Assembly: GCA_030460725.1 (NCBI GenBank)
Contig: JAKECL010000010.1
Coordinates: 1-15,429, forward strand
Source of the DNA: Propionibacterium sp.
GTDB lineage: Bacteria; Actinomycetota; Actinomycetes; Actinomycetales; Actinomycetaceae
DNA length: 15,429 nucleotides
Reading direction: 5' to 3'
Made by a program: the position numbers and the translations under genes. Of the stretch, positions 8,995-15,429 are shown in pieces. Within the stretch, counting starts at the first letter, position 1, and each line of letters starts with the position of its first letter. The notes beneath the pieces were generated by a model. It was not told the DNA's origin and did not search any database. It was given only the letters and a program-made list of their open reading frames with translations.

Positions 8995-9000
8995 ATTCTA
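8995..9000 (-). promoter_or_regulatory. Candidate -10 box for secG
   Basis: TAGAAT on the minus strand (9000 to 8995), 68 bases before the secG start and just past the tpiA terminator hairpin. It matches the sigma-70-type consensus at five of six positions. The only -35-like hexamer, TTGGCC, is 19 bases upstream and inside the hairpin arm, so the -35 is doubtful. Confidence 0.4.
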
Positions 9001-9011
9001 GTGCGGACGCG

Positions 9012-9051
9012 GTGATGGGGGCCAACCGGCTGGCCGGTTGGCCCCCATCAC
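9012..9051 (-). terminator. Strong terminator hairpin after tpiA
   Basis: Perfect 18-base inverted repeat: GTGATGGGGGCCAACCGG at 9012-9029 and its exact complement at 9034-9051, with a four-base loop. It starts 25 bases beyond the tpiA stop in the direction of transcription. No T-run follows on either strand. The perfect stem suggests it ends or trims the gap-pgk-tpiA mRNA before secG and may act on both strands. Confidence 0.75.
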
Positions 9052-9076
9052 TGTGACGCCGGGAGTTTCTGGAACC

Positions 9077-9856
9077 TCAGAGGGTCTGGAAACGCGCGAT
9101 CTTGGCGAACTCGTCCGCCTTGAGGGACGCGCCCCCGACCAGCCCGCCGTCGACGTCGGGCTCGGCCATGATCTCCTTGACGTTCGAGGACTTCACGGAC
9201 CCGCCGTAGAGGATGCGCACACCCTCGGCCAGCTCCGCGGAGTAGAGCTCCGCCAGACGCAGGCGGATCGCCCCGCACACCTCCTGGGCGTCCGCGGGGG
9301 TGGCGACCTCGCCGGTGCCGATGGCCCAGATGGGCTCGTAGGCGATGACGACCTTCGCGGCGGACTCGGCGTCCATTCCCTCCAGGGCGCCATCGATCTG
9401 GGAGAGCACGTGCTCGACCTGACGGCCGGCCTTGCGCACGTCCAGACCCTCGCCGCAGCAGATGATCGGGGTCATGCCGGCCTCGAGCACCACGCGGGCC
9501 TTCTCGCCCACCAGGGCGTCGGACTCGTGGTGGTACTCACGACGCTCCGAGTGGCCCACGACCACGTAGGAGACACCGAGCTTGACCAGCATCTCCGCGG
9601 AGATCTCACCCGTGTAGGCCCCGGCCTGGTGGGTCGAGACGTCCTGGGCGCCGTAGCGGATCTTGAGGCTGTCGCCCTCGACCACCGTCTGCACGGAACG
9701 GATGTCGGTGAAGGGGGGGATGACGACGACCTCGGTGGAGTCGTAGTCGAAGTTGGCGTCATCCAGGGCCAGTGCAAGGCCCTGCACCAGGTGGATGGCC
9801 TCGAGGTGGTCGAGGTTCATCTTCCAGTTGCCCGCCATGAGGGGGGTGCGTGTCAT
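9077..9856 (-). CDS. tpiA: Triosephosphate isomerase
   Basis: It interconverts dihydroxyacetone phosphate and glyceraldehyde 3-phosphate in glycolysis and gluconeogenesis. The 259-residue TIM barrel carries all catalytic residues: Asn10 and Lys12 in GNWKMN, His102 in VVVGHSERR, and Glu174 in AYEPIWAIGTG, followed by the flexible loop 6. The phosphate-binding YGGSVKSSN and the late VGGASLKADEFAKI are also present. The ATG at 9856 is two bases after the pgk stop, with GGAGG seven bases upstream, so pgk and tpiA are co-transcribed and probably coupled. An 18-base perfect hairpin follows the stop. Nothing unusual in the sequence. Confidence 0.98.
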   Translation of the reverse strand: MTRTPLMAGNWKMNLDHLEAIHLVQGLALALDDANFDYDSTEVVVIPPFTDIRSVQTVVEGDSLKIRYGAQDVSTHQAGAYTGEISAEMLVKLGVSYVVVGHSERREYHHESDALVGEKARVVLEAGMTPIICCGEGLDVRKAGRQVEHVLSQIDGALEGMDAESAAKVVIAYEPIWAIGTGEVATPADAQEVCGAIRLRLAELYSAELAEGVRILYGGSVKSSNVKEIMAEPDVDGGLVGGASLKADEFAKIARFQTL

Positions 9857-9858
9857 GT

Positions 9859-11049
9859 TCAGTCCTCCAGAACTGCGATACCCGGCAGGACCTTGCCCTC
9901 GAGGAGCTCGAGGGAGGCGCCACCACCGGTGGAAATGTGGGAGAAGGTCGACTCGTCGAAGCCCAGGAGGCGAACGGCAGCCGCCGAGTCGCCACCTCCG
10001 ACCACGGAGAACATCGACCCCTTGGACAGGGCTTCCGCCACCGCCCGCGTGCCGGCTGCGAAGGCCGGGAACTCGAAGACGCCCATCGGTCCGTTCCAGG
10101 CCACGGTCTTCGTGGTGGCGAGCATCTCGGCGAAGAGCTTCTGGGTCTCCGGGCCGATGTCCAGGCCCATCTGGTCATCGGGGATCGCATCGGCGCTGAC
10201 CACCGTCGCAGGAGCATCGGCGGCGAACTCGGGGGCAACCACCACGTCCACCGGCAGCACCAACTCCACGCCGCGCTGCGCAGCCTCCTCGATGTAGCCC
10301 TTGACGACGTCGATCTGGTCCGTCTCCAGCAGGGACTTCCCGACGCTGAATCCCTTGGCGGCAAGGAAGGTGAACATCATTCCGCCACCGATGAGCAGGA
10401 TGTCTGCCTTCGTGAGCAGGTTGGCGATGACACCGAGCTTGTCGGAGACCTTGGAGCCGCCGAGGACGACCGCGTAGGGACGCTCAGGGTTCTGGGTGGC
10501 ACGGGACAGCGCCTCGATCTCCTTGACCACCAGCAGTCCGGCGGCCGAAGGCAGGATCTTCGCGATGTCATAGACGGAGGCCTGCTTGCGGTGGACCACG
10601 CCGAAGCCGTCGGAGACGAACGCGTCACCGAGTTCGGCGTACTCGGCCGCCAGTGCCTCGCGCTCGGCGTCGACCTTGGAGGTCTCACGCGCGTCGAAGC
10701 GGACGTTCTCCAGGAGGGCGATCTGTCCCTCCTCCAGGGCCGCGACGACCTCGTGGGCCGAGGGACCCGTGACGTCCTTGGCCAGGGTCACGGGCGCGTC
10801 GATGAGCTCTGCGAGGCGAGCGGCGACCGGTGCCAGGGAGAACTCGGGCTTGACCTCACCCTTGGGGCGACCCAGGTGTGCCATGACGACGACCTTGGCG
10901 CCGGAATGGACCAGCTTCTCCAGTGTCGGCAGCGCCGCCCGGATGCGTCCGTCGTCCGTGATGACGCCGTCCTTGAGCGGGACGTTGAAGTCAGAGCGGA
11001 CGAGCACGCGCTTGCCGCGCAGATCGCCCAGCGATTCGATGGTCCTCAT
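9859..11049 (-). CDS. pgk: Phosphoglycerate kinase
   Basis: It transfers phosphate from 1,3-bisphosphoglycerate to ADP, the first ATP-forming step of glycolysis. It is 396 residues, the normal bacterial length. The family signature RVLVRSDFNVPLKDG (residues 14-28) carries the substrate-binding Asp20 and Asn22. Nucleotide-domain motifs are LGGSKVSDKLGV, NGPMGVFEFPAF and GGGDSAAAV, and the end contains STGGGASLELLEGK. I start at the ATG at 11049 because MRTIESLGDLRGKRVLV is the usual N-terminus and AAGGAAGG lies just upstream; the frame is open to 11106, but that part has no homology. It lies between gap and tpiA, 102 bases after gap and separated from it by a hairpin. Confidence 0.97.
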   Translation of the reverse strand: MRTIESLGDLRGKRVLVRSDFNVPLKDGVITDDGRIRAALPTLEKLVHSGAKVVVMAHLGRPKGEVKPEFSLAPVAARLAELIDAPVTLAKDVTGPSAHEVVAALEEGQIALLENVRFDARETSKVDAEREALAAEYAELGDAFVSDGFGVVHRKQASVYDIAKILPSAAGLLVVKEIEALSRATQNPERPYAVVLGGSKVSDKLGVIANLLTKADILLIGGGMMFTFLAAKGFSVGKSLLETDQIDVVKGYIEEAAQRGVELVLPVDVVVAPEFAADAPATVVSADAIPDDQMGLDIGPETQKLFAEMLATTKTVAWNGPMGVFEFPAFAAGTRAVAEALSKGSMFSVVGGGDSAAAVRLLGFDESTFSHISTGGGASLELLEGKVLPGIAVLED

Positions 11050-11096
11050 TGAACCTTCCTTCGGTGGATGTGGGGGTGGGAGGGCCCCGACGAGGA

Positions 11097-11128
11097 GCGC
11101 CCCCACACGCGAATGCGTGCGCGGGCGC
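11097..11128 (-). terminator. Hairpin in the gap-pgk intergenic region
   Basis: Arms at 11097-11110 and 11115-11128 pair at 12 of 14 positions, plus one G-U pair in the minus-strand RNA, around the loop GAAT/ATTC. It lies 24 bases after the gap stop. No T-run follows. It may be a partial terminator or processing/stability element separating gap mRNA from pgk-tpiA. Confidence 0.5.
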
Positions 11129-11151
11129 CCGACGTCATTGAACCGTGCGGC

Positions 11152-12159
<1,008 letters not shown>

Positions 12160-12165
12160 TGTTGT

Positions 12166-12170
12166 CCTCC
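12166..12170 (-). promoter_or_regulatory. Shine-Dalgarno of gap
   Basis: GGAGG (minus strand, 12170 to 12166) six bases before the GTG at 12159. It fixes the start of gap and lies five bases downstream of the hairpin at 12176-12194. Confidence 0.75.
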
Positions 12171-12175
12171 TGCTT

Positions 12176-12194
12176 GTGCCCCCCGTAGGGGCAC
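12176..12194 (-). promoter_or_regulatory. Leader hairpin abutting the gap ribosome-binding site
   Basis: GTGCCCC (12176-12182) and GGGGCAC (12188-12194) form a perfect seven-pair stem with a five-base loop, ending five bases before the Shine-Dalgarno of gap. It may stabilise the mRNA 5' end or influence ribosome access. No known riboswitch was recognised. Confidence 0.55.
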
Positions 12195-12210
12195 CTCTTC
12201 GATGCAACCG

Positions 12211-12253
12211 GGAACCGCAGGATGCGGCCCCGGCCCGCAGTTCCTGCGGTTCC
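12211..12253 (-). promoter_or_regulatory. Large stem-loop in the gap leader
   Basis: A perfect 12-pair stem: GGAACCGCAGGA at 12211-12222 and its complement at 12242-12253. The 19-base interior can extend the structure by TGCGG/CCGCA (five more pairs) with a two-base bulge. It lies upstream of the smaller hairpin and downstream of the likely promoter, so it would be in the gap 5' untranslated RNA. Function unknown: attenuator, stability element or cis-regulatory RNA. Confidence 0.6.
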
Positions 12254-12263
12254 AGCACATACA

Positions 12264-12269
12264 AATCTA
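12264..12269 (-). promoter_or_regulatory. Candidate -10 box for gap
   Basis: TAGATT on the minus strand (12269 to 12264), in the only A/T-rich patch of the whiA-gap region. A weak -35-like TCCACG sits 17 bases upstream at 12292-12287. It would give a leader of roughly 95-100 bases that includes both hairpins. Confidence 0.35.
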
Positions 12270-12271
12270 CA

Positions 12272-12306
12272 CCAGAGGGCCTCTGGCGTGGAGGGCCGTA
12301 CGGCCC
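12272..12306 (-). terminator. Paired palindromes after whiA
   Basis: Two perfect inverted repeats lie just beyond the whiA stop: GGGCCGTACGGCCC at 12293-12306, and CCAGAGG/CCTCTGG around a single central base at 12272-12286. On the minus strand a T-containing patch follows the second. They may end the rapZ-yvcK-whiA transcript or be operator sites for the gap promoter; the tiny loops favour the operator reading for the first. Confidence 0.45.
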
Positions 12307-12311
12307 GGGTC

Positions 12312-13295
12312 TCAGTCCTCGTCGAGCATGTCCAGGGTGAGGGCCGATTCGGTGTCCGCGATGCCGTCCTCGTGGGCCTTCTTGTCGGCCATGGCCAGCA
12401 GCCTGCGGATACGCCCGGCCACCGCGTCCTTCGTCAGGGGCGGGTCGGTGCGCTGGCCGAGTTCCTCCAGGGAGGCCTGCTTGAACTGCAGGCGCAACTG
12501 GCCCGCCTCGCGCAGATGCTCGGGGACCTCGTCGCCGAGGATCTCGAAGGCGCGCTCCACGCGTGCCCCCGCCGCCACTGCCGCGCGCGCCGAACGCCTG
12601 AGGTTGGCGTCGTCGAAGTTCGCCAGGCGGTTCGCGGAGCCGCGGGCCTCACGCCTCTCGCGGCGCGCCTGCCAGGCGGCGTGGGTGCGCGTGGCACCCA
12701 TGGCGAGGATCAACGCCCCGATCGCATCGGAGTCCCGCACGCTCACCCGGTCCGCCCCGCGGACCTCCTTGGAGCGTGCGGCCGCACCCAGCCTGCGCGC
12801 GCAGCCGACCATCGCCAGGGCAGCCTCGGCGCCGGGCGCCGTGATCTCGAGGGAGGAGGACCGCCCGGGCTCCATCAACGACCCCCGGGCCAGGAAGGCT
12901 CCTCGCCAGGCGGCGGCGGCCTCGTCGCGCCCGGCGGAGACGATCTGGGCGGGAAGGCCGCGCACGGGGCGGCCCAACTGGTCCACCAGACCCGTCATGC
13001 GTGCCAGGTCGTCGGCGTCCTTCACCACCCGCACGACGTAGCGGTTCCCCCGGCGCAGCGCGCCTCCCGACACCACGACCACCGTCGACTCGGTGCCGTA
13101 GAGGTGGGCCATGAAGGTCCGCAACCGCTGTGCGGCCACGGGAGAATCCAGTTCTGCCTCGATGATGATGCGGCCGGACACCAGGTGCAGGCCGCCCGCG
13201 AAGCGCAGGATCGCTGCGACCTCGGCGGCCACCGAGCTGACGGAACCGGCCCGCAGCCGTGCCAGCTCGTCCTTCATGTCAGTCGTCAGGGACAT
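12312..13295 (-). CDS. whiA: DNA-binding regulator WhiA
   Basis: WhiA is a transcription factor with a degenerate LAGLIDADG homing-endonuclease fold (N-terminal) fused to a C-terminal helix-turn-helix. In Streptomyces it acts with WhiB on sporulation-division genes; in non-sporulating bacteria it affects division and chromosome organisation. The protein is 327 residues, as usual. It begins MSLTTDMKDELARL, typical of the family; the NRLANFDDANLRRS segment is the conserved central linker region, and the C-terminal HTH lies at about 274-299 (ASLEELGQRTDPPLTKDAV). An acidic tail ends the protein. The start is ATG at 13295, with AAAGGAAG upstream; the frame is open to 13334, but that part overlaps the end of yvcK. 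It follows yvcK by 26 bases and precedes gap, the standard actinobacterial order. Confidence 0.97.
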   Translation of the reverse strand: MSLTTDMKDELARLRAGSVSSVAAEVAAILRFAGGLHLVSGRIIIEAELDSPVAAQRLRTFMAHLYGTESTVVVVSGGALRRGNRYVVRVVKDADDLARMTGLVDQLGRPVRGLPAQIVSAGRDEAAAAWRGAFLARGSLMEPGRSSSLEITAPGAEAALAMVGCARRLGAAARSKEVRGADRVSVRDSDAIGALILAMGATRTHAAWQARRERREARGSANRLANFDDANLRRSARAAVAAGARVERAFEILGDEVPEHLREAGQLRLQFKQASLEELGQRTDPPLTKDAVAGRIRRLLAMADKKAHEDGIADTESALTLDMLDED

Positions 13296-13321
13296 GTGAG
13301 TCTTCCTTTCCACGTCCGGCT

Positions 13322-14326
13322 TCACGCCAGCCACGGTTCGGGACGGCCGACCTCACCGAGGAAGCCGTCGAAGGCATCGCGCAGGGCAGCAGCCAACCGC
13401 AACGGATCGTGGTGGGGCATGCCGTCGCCCGTACGGACCTGGCGCAGCAGCAACCTGGCTCCTGCCTCCTGGGCGGCCTCCACGAGGTCGTCGATGTCAT
13501 CGATGGCCGTGGGATCGGCGAGCACCACGTCCAGCTTGAGGTCCGGGGCATGTTCCAGCAGCACGCGGACGTGGTCCGCAGAGGTCATGGTGTCGGTCTC
13601 CCCACGTTGGCGCGACAGGTTGAGCACCAGGGCCCGGTGTGCGTCAGTGGTCACCAGCGCCCGGTGCAGGTCGGCGACCAGCAGGTGCGGGATCACCGAG
13701 GTGTACCAGGAGCCGGGCCCCAGGACCACCCAGTCCGCTCCCTCGATCGCCTCCAGGACCGCCCCGGGCACGGGTGGGTCCTCCGGGATCAGACGCACGT
13801 GGCGGACGCTGCCGGGGGCCACGGCGACCTCCGACTGGCCACGCACGGTGTAGGTGCGACCGTCGTCGTCCATGTCCGCCTCGATGTCGAGGGGCACCGA
13901 GGCCATCGGCAGGACGCGCCCCTGGGCGTTGAGCAGCCGGGCCACCCAGTCCAGCCCCTCCACGGGGTCCCCCAGCATCTGCCAGAGCCCGGAGATCAGG
14001 AGGTTGCCCAAGGCGTGCCCGTCCAGCGGGCCCGTGGTGTGCAGACGTGTCTGGAGCACGTCACGCCAGGTGAGCCCCCATTCGGTCTCCTCGCAGAGAC
14101 TGGCCAGTGCCATGCGCAGGTCGCCGGGGGGCAGGACGTCCATCTCCCGACGCAGGCGTCCGGAGGACCCTCCGTCATCGGCCACCGTGACGATGGCGGT
14201 CACGGCGTGGGTGATGTGGCGCAGTGCGCGCAGCGTCGCTGAGAGTCCGTGCCCACCTCCCAGGGCGACCACCGACTGACCGACCTCCCCACGCTGGGCC
14301 CACCCGTCCCTGTCCAGGTACGCCAT
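13322..14326 (-). CDS. yvcK: YvcK/CuvA family UDP-GlcNAc-binding protein (gluconeogenesis factor)
   Basis: Proteins of this family bind UDP-N-acetylglucosamine and affect cell-wall synthesis and morphology when carbon sources are gluconeogenic (YvcK in Bacillus, CuvA in Mycobacterium). It is 334 residues. The nucleotide-binding loop VVALGGGHGLS lies near residues 19-29, DDGGSSGRLR at 50-59, and LGPGSWYTSVIPHLLV in the middle matches the family's GPGS motif. The start is ATG at 14326, overlapping the rapZ stop by one base (TGATG); the GTG immediately before (14329) is the alternative. Tight coupling to rapZ and the following whiA is the conserved trio of Gram-positive bacteria. Assignment is certain; the physiological role here is inferred from the family. 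Confidence 0.96.
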   Translation of the reverse strand: MAYLDRDGWAQRGEVGQSVVALGGGHGLSATLRALRHITHAVTAIVTVADDGGSSGRLRREMDVLPPGDLRMALASLCEETEWGLTWRDVLQTRLHTTGPLDGHALGNLLISGLWQMLGDPVEGLDWVARLLNAQGRVLPMASVPLDIEADMDDDGRTYTVRGQSEVAVAPGSVRHVRLIPEDPPVPGAVLEAIEGADWVVLGPGSWYTSVIPHLLVADLHRALVTTDAHRALVLNLSRQRGETDTMTSADHVRVLLEHAPDLKLDVVLADPTAIDDIDDLVEAAQEAGARLLLRQVRTGDGMPHHDPLRLAAALRDAFDGFLGEVGRPEPWLA

Positions 14327-15312
14327 CACTCTCGCCCCAGGTCACGGTGGAGCACCCGCACGGAGAAACCCGTGTCACGGAACCGCTGGGCAATGACCTC
14401 CGCCATGGCCACCGAGCGGTGCTTGCCGCCCGTGCACCCCACGGCCAGGGTCACGAAGGGCTTGAGTTCCGTCAGGTAGCCCTTGAGCATGGGGGCCAGC
14501 AGATCCGCGTATCCCTCCGCGAAGGCGCGCGCACCGGGCTGGTCGAGCACGTAGTCGGCCACCGCCTTGTCGCGACCCGTCAGGTGTCGCAGCTCCCCCA
14601 CCCAGTAGGGATTCTTGAGGAAGCGCACATCCAGGACGTCGTCGGCGTCCATGGGAAGGCCGTACTTGAACCCGAAGGAGACGACCGTGAGTTGGAGTGG
14701 GCGCTCGGCCTCCCCAGCCACCACGTCACGGATGTGACGCGAGAGGTCGTGCACCGTCATGTGCGTGGTGTCGATGATCTCGTCGGCGCGGGTGCGCAGG
14801 GGCTCCAGGAGCCGGTCCTCCGCGCGGATGCCGTCCAGGATCGTCCCCTCGCCCTGGAGGGGGTGGGGACGCCTGTTGGACTCGTAGCGACGCACCAGGG
14901 TGGCTTCCTCCGCCTCCAGGAAGATGATGCGGTAGAGCACACCGGCAGCCCTCAGGGAGTCCAGCGTCGCCGACAACGCGGTGAAGAAGGCACGGGAACG
15001 GACGTCGACCACCACCGCCAGGCGGTGCACACCGGCCTCCCCGCCCGGGGACATCATGCCCACCAGGGCCGGGAGCATCGAGGGTGGGAGGTTGTCCACG
15101 ACGTACCAGTCGAGGTCCTCCAGGGCACGCGCAGCCTGGCTGCGCCCCGCCCCTGAGCGCCCGGTGATGATGAGCACCTCGTTGAGGGAGGGCGCAGGCG
15201 CCCCCGGCAGTTCGTCGAGCAGCGGGATGCCCGTGGGCACGGTCGGAGGATTCGGGTCGAGTCCCGCCTCCACCTCCTGCTCCTGGCGCTGGTCCGGGTC
15301 CTTGTTGGTCAT
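14326..15312 (-). CDS. rapZ: RapZ/YvcJ family nucleotide- and aminosugar-sensing protein
   Basis: RapZ has an N-terminal P-loop kinase-like domain and a C-terminal domain that senses glucosamine 6-phosphate. In E. coli it is the adaptor for decay of the GlmZ RNA; in Gram-positives (YvcJ) the partner is unknown. It is 328 residues. Walker A is GRSGAGRS at residues 51-58, VVDNLPPSML follows at 71-80, and the C-terminal signature GCTGGKHRSV is at 292-301. The first ~43 residues form a hydrophilic, proline-rich extension before the P-loop, longer than in most relatives. The ATG at 15312 has GGAG only three bases upstream; an in-frame GTG at 15273 has AGGAG at better spacing and would shorten the extension to ~30 residues. 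It is the first gene of rapZ-yvcK-whiA. Confidence 0.95.
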   Translation of the reverse strand: MTNKDPDQRQEQEVEAGLDPNPPTVPTGIPLLDELPGAPAPSLNEVLIITGRSGAGRSQAARALEDLDWYVVDNLPPSMLPALVGMMSPGGEAGVHRLAVVVDVRSRAFFTALSATLDSLRAAGVLYRIIFLEAEEATLVRRYESNRRPHPLQGEGTILDGIRAEDRLLEPLRTRADEIIDTTHMTVHDLSRHIRDVVAGEAERPLQLTVVSFGFKYGLPMDADDVLDVRFLKNPYWVGELRHLTGRDKAVADYVLDQPGARAFAEGYADLLAPMLKGYLTELKPFVTLAVGCTGGKHRSVAMAEVIAQRFRDTGFSVRVLHRDLGRE

Positions 15313-15429
15313 GACTCCAAGGATGCCACTTCCTGCACCGCCTCCGTCGCCCGGCGGTGAGGGCTCGCGCGGATGCGGGACCTCCCCACCCCCCCACCGT
15401 CGCCCTACTGGATTTCTCCCCGCTCCACA
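15313..15429. other. Region upstream of rapZ, possible end of an upstream gene
   Basis: These 117 bases precede rapZ. On the minus strand a frame entering from the edge reads VERGEIQ and stops at 15405-15407. That could be the tail of uvrC, which usually precedes rapZ in actinobacteria and often ends near a GEI-type sequence, but seven residues cannot prove it. No clear promoter was seen. Confidence 0.25.

Noticed and set aside
9038..10297. 419-codon plus-strand frame opposite tpiA and pgk
   Set aside because: Antisense to two complete glycolytic enzymes; its start overlaps the tpiA terminator hairpin.

Overview
The window is GC-rich chromosomal DNA from a member of the Actinomycetota. The evidence is a Corynebacterium/Streptomyces-type gene order (rapZ-yvcK-whiA-gap-pgk-tpiA-secG beside pgl-opcA-zwf-tkt), the presence of WhiA and OpcA, and frequent GTG starts. 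The absence of ppc, tal and ctaB from the cluster, and the direct junction to an xerD-parA-scpA-scpB operon, make a fermentative Actinomycetaceae member (Actinomyces/Schaalia-like) my best guess. The genus is inference.

Layout. (1) Positions 1-2910, minus strand: xerD > parA > scpA > scpB. This is a tight operon with short gaps or overlaps, joining chromosome dimer resolution (XerD), a ParA ATPase and the condensin accessory subunits ScpA/ScpB. scpB runs off the left edge. (2) Positions 2911-3049: the divergent intergenic region between xerD and tkt. (3) Positions 3050-8515, plus strand: tkt, zwf, opcA, pgl. These supply the oxidative pentose phosphate entry, its OpcA activator and transketolase. 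zwf-opcA-pgl are translationally coupled, and a strong GC hairpin separates tkt from zwf. (4) Positions 8516-8681: a short convergent intergenic region. (5) Positions 8682-12159, minus strand: gap > pgk > tpiA > secG, the triose part of glycolysis followed by a Sec translocase subunit. (6) Positions 12312-15312, minus strand: rapZ > yvcK > whiA, the conserved trio for cell-envelope/aminosugar regulation and development/division. It probably continues from uvrC beyond the right edge.

The genes form two functional blocks. One is central carbon metabolism: glycolysis from GAP to 3-phosphoglycerate plus the pentose phosphate pathway, flanked by regulators that sense UDP-GlcNAc or aminosugars. The other is chromosome maintenance. 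All genes look intact and ordinary.

I found no mobile element, CRISPR array, tRNA, rRNA or defence system. I do not see a previously undescribed system. The points worth a second look are structured RNA elements (above all the gap leader), the missing tal, the orphan ParA, and the synteny junction between tkt and xerD. Every intergenic stretch is under 300 bases.
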